From Apostichopus japonicus (Eukaryota; Echinodermata; Holothuroidea; Aspidochirotida; Stichopodidae), in assembly GCF_037975245.1 (NCBI RefSeq), contig NC_092568.1, positions 40,710,631 through 40,774,630 on the forward strand: DNA of 64,000 nt, written 5' to 3'. The translations under genes were made by a program, and so were the position numbers. Positions within the stretch are counted from its first letter, which is position 1; each line of letters opens with the position of its first letter. Shown one piece after another: positions 58,850 through 64,000 of the stretch. The notes beneath the pieces were generated by a model. It did no database searches and had not been told where the DNA came from. It worked only from the letters and a program-made list of their open reading frames with translations.

Positions 58850-59938
58850 TATGTTACCAGGGTAAAAAAAAATTTATTCATCAAAATCATCAAAATTTAG
58901 TTAGTTATCTAGATAAAATACCCTTTTGTTACAATACTGGATTGCACTTTGTTTATCAGGATACCAAACATTTTGTGTAAAAATACTGACTGTACAGTTA
59001 CATAGAATGTTTGTAACAATAACAATGCAGTTTGGTTATCAACATACTAACGTAACAAAACTGTTGAAGTTACATTATAAACTGAATAAAATGTTTTGTA
59101 ACAACACATTACAGTTCTGGTTATCAAAATACAAACCTTTTTTGTGTAAAAAATATTGTCACAGTTATGTTAACTGGTTATGTAAAATGTTATTTAACAA
59201 AAACATTACAGTTTGGTTATTAAGATAGAAAACTATCTGTGTAACAATTCTCTTACAGTTACATTATAAGTTACATACAATATTTTGTAACAACAAAATT
59301 ACAATTTGGTTATCAATTTACCAACTCTGTTGTGTAACAATACTATTACAGTTACCTCACTACGTTACATAATATTTTGTGGAACAATATCATTACAGTT
59401 TGATTATCGAGATGCCAAACATTTTGTTTAACAATTCTGTTATGGATACATTATTAAGTGACGTAAAATATTACAAAACGGTTACAAGCTGGTACGTGCA
59501 CGAGGTTGTTACTAAATTATATAACCTAATGTTACAAAACATGTTACATAACATGTTAGGTTACTGGAGCAATACTATTATGCAAACATTTTGTGTAACA
59601 ATTCTGTTACAGTTCCGTTATTAGGTGACATAAAATATTACGAAACGGTTACAAGCCCCTGCGTCCACAAGGTTACATGTATGTTACAAAATTATACAAC
59701 CAAATGTTACAAAACATATTACATAACATGTTAGGTAACTGGATCATTACTATTATGCAAACATTTTGTGTAACAATTATGTTAACGGTTACTTTATTAG
59801 GTGACGTAACATATTACGAAACTGTTACAAGCATGTGCGTCCACAAAGTTGCATGTCTGTTTCCGATTTACGTAATGTAACGTTACATAAATTGTATATG
59901 TAACTTTCACAGAACCGTTGCATAAAAAGTTTGTAGGG
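58850..59938. repeat. GTTAC/GTAAC-rich degenerate tandem repeats at the right end of the insertion
   Basis: The phrases 'tgtaacaattctgttacagtt', 'acatta', 'caaacattttgtgtaac' and 'ggttatcaa' recur at roughly 120-bp intervals. From 59440 a longer unit (about 185 bp, with 'aaaacatgttacataacatgttagg', in two parts) appears twice. The palindromic GTTACA/TGTAAC words are dense. The position directly inside a transposon end fits subterminal transposase-binding repeats. Confidence 0.65.
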
Positions 59939-60229
59939 TAGGCTAAATAATGTGGTACTTCTACGCACTAAATATAAAATTGGTCTGACCTTCCCTTCTT
60001 GAGATATCGTGTTTACAAGCTGGGTGTCACAAACGCACTCACGCACCCACACATACGCCATAATGAATGCATAGGTTACGATTATCATCGAAACCAAAAA
60101 CAAGGAAAGAAAGTGAAACAAATTTAAAAAATAATGAGGAAGAAGGAAACAGTATACGTAAAGTCAGTGTAAAGAAGAGAAACAGTATTTAGTCTGTATT
60201 ATTTCAAATGAAGAGATATCTTTTTTAGA

Positions 60230-60860
60230 CCCCTCCCCCAAACACCACAATGACTCATGAGGCATGATCAGCAATGGGATAGCAAAGCCCACTTGGTTCA
60301 CATTCCTTGCAGTTGCACCTAAACTAATATTAATATTAATAATAATATACTAAATACTACTATGGTTATAATAATTAAGGCAATATATTATATACCTAAC
60401 GTTAGGCTAGGTCCGTGCCTGTAACTTGACAACATATATCTCATTTTCTTAGGTTGAAAAACTTTCGTTCACCAATTTAACAGAGATTTCCATCATTTCT
60501 GCTTTCATTTTGCCCGTATAACCTTGCCCTACAAGATGGGCTAGTCGGTCTCTCTCGGACATTTTGGCTAGTTCTGACAGCACTAAATTCTTAAGAATTT
60601 GTGTACGTATTTTGACGTCGTAAAATTGAACTGCCGTCAGATTCAAAGGAGACAACAACATCAAAGGTGACAACACACTCAAAGGAGACAACAACGCTGA
60701 AGGAGACAACAGCATCAAAGGAGACAACAACATCGAAGGAGACAACACCATTAAATGAGACAACAACATCAAAAGAGACAACAAAATTTAAACAGACAGC
60801 ATACAAGTAAACAACATAATACATGCCCTTTTGGTGTTCCGTGGTACACTGCACAAAAGG
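60230..60860 (-). mobile_element. right arm of the foldback-like intron element, copy 2
   Basis: Counterpart of 25965-26460, with a longer 18-bp minisatellite (about 8 units at 60655-60785) and the same LVLSELAK..ERDRLAHLVGQGY open stretch on the minus strand (60470-60600). Confidence 0.65.
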
Positions 60861-62431
60861 CCCTGCGTGACTTCTCTTTAATTAACAGAACAAGGACAAG
60901 ACACTATACGCACGTAGCCAAGTTGGTGATGCACACTAACACGTACGGACGATATGTATTGTAGGCATGTATATTTTGTACTGAGACGGTCAAACTTTTC
61001 GCATGTATTAACTTTTGAAACTAGTATATGGCATATGGGATCTATCAGACGTTTTTTTTTTTACCGTGGTGTTCCCTTCGCTTGTGCATTTGTGACTTTC
61101 TGAAAGCCTTGCTTTATGGCAGCGAGACCGAAAAATACCCAAAGCCTTATATTTTGTGGATTCAATTAATATTGCATCCACTGACTGGAAACTAACTGCA
61201 AACACGATTAATTACATTAATAAATGAAGAAATACCCGAGATGTCGACATTTTTCACAAGGCAGGCATTTTGATTGCGGCAAGACCCCGAGGTCGTATGG
61301 CACGGTATGTATACTGGCCTATAAAAGCAACTAATTTTACGAAATATGACCAGACGTTGAGGCAGTTTTTTAACCATAATTTACTTTTAATTAAAGAATT
61401 GCTACCCAAAATTAAATATCAAATGTGTGAACAATTCTAACAACTATTTACTTCTCTTGTAGCTGCATGTTTATTGGAAGAGTGACGTTAATAAAAGGTT
61501 CACTTTCTTACGAAATGTACGTGGAAAGTCCATTATTATTGTGTCGCGTTCGCAGTACACTCCGCACAATGACGTCACACGGTGACCTGTACGATCATGC
61601 GTTTTACGCATCACATTTCTAATCAGTGAGAATCTGATAAATTTGACATCAAATTTCTCTAAATTACTGTCCCTTTCGACTAAACGGGAACCACAGTATT
61701 GTTTGTGTACTAAAATAATTTAGTTTCAACCAAACAAAAGAATTTGTTTCGCCTCCATCTATGCATTTTAAGTGAAATACAAGTTCACTTAAGTTGAATA
61801 CATTCACTCAAGTAAAGTTATTGGGTAAATGTTAAAACGGCTTGCCAAAGGAGCGTATTTGAGCTATTGACGGAGATCAAAGGTTCTTTAGGGTTAACAG
61901 CGATCAAAGTCTAAGACGACAACTCCAAAATTAAAGCTTGGTGAAACTTGAGATGTGATATGTAGGTCTAGGTTCATTTGCGTTTATCTGGAAATTTAGC
62001 ATTCCATTGTCACTTACATTGATTTACATATCAGCAGCTTGCGATGATGAAAGCGAGATTACTTTGATAGAATAGTTTACTCAGCGAACCCCAATTAACG
62101 GGTAATTAACCTTTTCGTAAGAATTCTGTTGGCCAAACAATTATGCATGCACCATTTCTTATTCATATTTCAAAATCAACGAATCAAATCTTCTCTATCA
62201 CATGACATCAGACAATAAAAAACACCCGCCTGTTTCGTTCGTGTTTACGTACATTGATGTACTAGGCCTATACTACTATAGATGAAATTAAGTGAGCCTT
62301 AGTAGACGTCTACTAATATTCATTACCGCGTATTGCAGCTATCGCTTACACGAAAGAGCTAGCTAGCCCAATGTAGACAAATCAAAGGTATATGCCTACT
62401 ATACATATTGTCTTTTTCCCACGGCACTTAC

Positions 62432-62455
62432 CTTGTTTCCTGCGTGGGCAGCCAT
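62432..62455 (-). CDS. predicted first coding exon, gene copy 2
   Basis: Eight codons from an ATG in context GACATGG to AAG before donor GTAAGTG, as in copy 1 at 27733-27756. The start, length, phase and donor are all preserved. Pairing with 38122-39138 is inferred from matching phase and from the duplicated arrangement. Confidence 0.5.
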
Positions 62456-63540
62456 GTCTAGATTAATATTGTTGTCTCTTAAACAGGAGAGGCTAAGATC
62501 GCGGTGTTCACTTCTGTAAGTCTACCGTCGTTCTGCTTTCCTTGCTCACCAAGCAAACAGTTTTACCGATGGCGGAGCTCTCGAAAAAAGAGCTTCTTTT
62601 AAACATCCGGACCTTCCCCAAAACATTTCAGTTGCAGACTACACGAGCTAAAAATAGAATATAAACTTCCCCGGACCATCCAGCGCTTTCACTTATGTTA
62701 GCGACAAAGAAACCGAAAACAACTGAAAGCTGCCAAGCGTTAGCTAATTCGTTAACTTTAGTCAAGCAAAATCATCCCAGGGCTGATGATATTACGTTCC
62801 ACACATTCCTCCCGGGGTGTCGGAGGGTTTAACTCTACATGAGTCAAATGTCACTAACAAATTAATACGGTTGCAAAATTTAGCACCATTTTACATGTAT
62901 ACTCTTGATTTTTCAAAAAGGGACTCCTTCCGTAACATGATGTTAAATAAAACTGTATATATCTCTAGTACAACGCACCACCCCATAGAGTTTAGACAAT
63001 CTTTTAGGCTAAGGTGACCAGACGTTCTCGGTTTTCGGGGACAGTCCCCGATTACAGTGTGCTGTCCCCGATAAAGAAGTGTCCCCGAAAATGTCCCCGA
63101 TTCGTCAAAATGTTCAGGAATTTCGAAAATATCCCACATTATTAGTAAAAAAATTGTAAAAACAAAATTTAGTCAAGAGTGTAGTCGCAGAACGCCGACT
63201 AACCAGTATTTCAGGTAGGTCAGTGTAAAGTGGATTATGCTAGATCGATCTAGCCTAGCACTCTTTCGAAAAGTGCTCTTTTGAAAATAAAATTGATTTA
63301 AAAAGTGCTTCTTAAGGCCGGGTCACATCTGCGCGATTCAACTCAAAAGTTGCGCCGTCGATTTGGGTTGATTTGCAATAGAGCAATGTCCTAATCAGCG
63401 CAACTTCTCAGAAGCAACTTTTCTGATTCGCGTGATTTTAGTTGCGAGTTGAATCGCGTGTTGAATCGCGCAGATGTGACCCGGGCTTAAGTATCACTAT
63501 TTTACATTTAAGCACCTTAGGCACTTGAAAAATTTTCCAG
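62456..63540 (-). promoter_or_regulatory. presumed 5' UTR/promoter region of gene copy 2
   Basis: Counterpart of 27757-28663. It differs from it by scattered small indels and one MITE insertion (63316-63486). No individual promoter element is identified. Confidence 0.3.
63316..63486. mobile_element. 171-bp TTAA MITE with long near-perfect inverted ends
   Basis: Ends GGCCGGGTCACATCTGCGCG and CGCGCAGATGTGACCCGGGC, flanked by TTAA (63312-63315 and 63487-63490). The empty site is visible in copy 1 near 28605-28620 ('tgcttctaagtatc'). The insertion therefore followed the duplication. Confidence 0.9.
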
Positions 63541-63614
63541 CTGCGTGGGACAAACACCGCATAATATATCCGCGTATATTAATGTGAATATATACGCGGA
63601 TATATTAATCTAGA

Positions 63615-64000
63615 TATTTAAATAGCGTCAGGAATCTAGACTGGCAATCAAAAGGAATTGCAGTGGATGGTGAACACCTGACCCATCTGAGATTTGCTGA
63701 TGACATACTTCTTCTAAGTCACCAACCACAAGAGCTGCAGACAATGATGCAAGAACTAGCCAGAGAAAGCAGAAAGGCAGGACTCAATATGAATATCAAA
63801 AAGACTAAAGTAATGATGGGTGACAGAATAAGAGGACACCAGATTACAGTACAGGGGATAGAGATAGAAGAGGTGGACAGTTACATCTACTTGGGCAAAA
63901 GGATCTCCCTCAACAATGAAACACCGGGAGAGGTAAACAGAAGAATCCAACTAGCATGGGTCAAATTTGGTAAACTAAGCTTCATTTTCCGTGACCAGGA
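63615..64000 (+). CDS. RTE-like non-LTR reverse transcriptase, partial
   Basis: Open in one frame to the window end, 128 codons, with no stop and no ATG needed at the truncated 5' side. Motifs: RFADDILLLS (the catalytic FADD box, intact), ELQTMMQELARES, GLNMNIKKTKVM, then EVDSYIYLGKRIS, EVNRRIQLAW and FGKLSFIF. This is the RT palm and thumb of the endonuclease-reverse transcriptases of RTE-type LINEs. It begins abruptly after the palindromic 'atatacgcggatatatta' at about 63600, so it is 5'-truncated. The intact frame suggests a young insertion. It replaces the right half of the MITE-like element seen complete at 28664-29112. Confidence 0.8.

Larger units (their letters stand above)
42421..59938 (-). 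mobile_element. composite 17.5-kb insertion; outer part probably a CACTA-type transposon
   Basis: Copy 1 reads 'ataaacaataggctaaata' at 25673-25691. Copy 2 reads 'ataaacaata' to 42420 and resumes '(ta)ggctaaata' at 59939, giving an exact insertion interval and at most a TA duplication. With the inner foldback element (42452-54361 plus one 9-bp repeat) removed, about 5.6 kb remains. That carries a broken CACTA-type transposase on the minus strand (57130-57826) and a block of subterminal repeats at the right end. The right terminus, read inward, begins CCCTACAAACTTTTT, resembling CACTACAA ends. No matching inverted end is seen at 42421, so the left end is probably damaged. The CACTA assignment is inference. 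Confidence 0.6.
39139..62431 (-). other. intron of gene copy 2, expanded by a 17.5-kb insertion
   Basis: Between the acceptor before 39138 and the GTAAGT donor at 62426-62431. The orthologous intron of copy 1 is 5.2 kb. Most of the extra length is the composite element 42421-59938. Whether such an intron is still spliced cannot be told from sequence. Confidence 0.5.
59939..63600. repeat. segmental duplication, copy 2, right part
   Basis: Collinear with 25683-28725 with small indels. It contains the predicted first exon and promoter region of gene copy 2. Relative to copy 1 it gains about 260 bp near 60960-61240 and the MITE at 63316. Confidence 0.9.

Noticed and set aside
42421-59938. Polinton/Maverick virus-like transposon (size and AG start)
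   Set aside because: No polymerase, integrase, capsid or ATPase coding, no long simple terminal inverted repeats and no 6-bp duplication.
60449-60784. Leu/Ser/Pro-repeat protein on the minus strand
   Set aside because: Produced by the 18-bp minisatellite. Unit number differs in every copy and the frame is not preserved.

Overview
The window is eukaryotic nuclear DNA. It is AT-rich with long (AT)n tracts, spliced genes and a very high load of DNA transposons, MITEs and non-LTR/Penelope retroelements, with no operons or prokaryotic signals. The repeat repertoire (hAT MITEs with GGGCTGAGCCCCCC-like ends, Penelope, CR1-like and RTE elements, animal CACTA and TTAA elements, THAP fragments) suits a marine invertebrate, possibly an echinoderm or other deuterostome. 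That assignment is inference; no sequence here fixes the species.

Layout. 1-16.1 kb: repeats and single-copy-looking DNA with microsatellites, a tRNA-like sequence, a 48-bp minisatellite, a TTAA MITE and a decayed CR1/L2-like retroelement (11.2-13.4 kb). 16.1-28.7 kb: copy 1 of a ~12.6-kb segmental duplication. 28.7-35.7 kb: spacer with nested transposons (hAT MITEs, a 5-bp-TSD element, a Penelope element). 35.7-42.4 kb plus 59.9-63.6 kb: copy 2 of the duplication, split by a 17.5-kb composite insertion. 63.6-64.0 kb: the RT of an RTE-like element running off the end.

Each duplicate carries one gene on the minus strand. A tiny first coding exon (8 codons, good splice donor) lies at one end, and a large terminal exon (338 codons, good acceptor) at the other, joined in phase 0 across an intron of ~5.2 kb (copy 1) or ~23 kb (copy 2). 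The protein is helical with two central hydrophobic segments and resembles the ClyA/Hbl-type alpha-pore-forming fold; this is a fold-level guess. Both large exons are intact, equal in length and about 93% identical, while the non-coding DNA around them differs by many indels and insertions.

The most unusual object is a ~11.9-kb inverted-repeat (foldback) element at 42452-54361. Its arms are mostly tandem arrays of a 179-bp satellite, its ends match as an inverted repeat, and it is flanked by a perfect 9-bp direct repeat. It has been hit by a hAT-like element (46953-48265) and by a 5-bp-TSD element (51958-54140) that itself holds a MITE. It sits within a probable CACTA element (42421-59938) that landed in the intron of gene copy 2. 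Because copy 1 is an empty-site reference, the order of insertions can be read directly.
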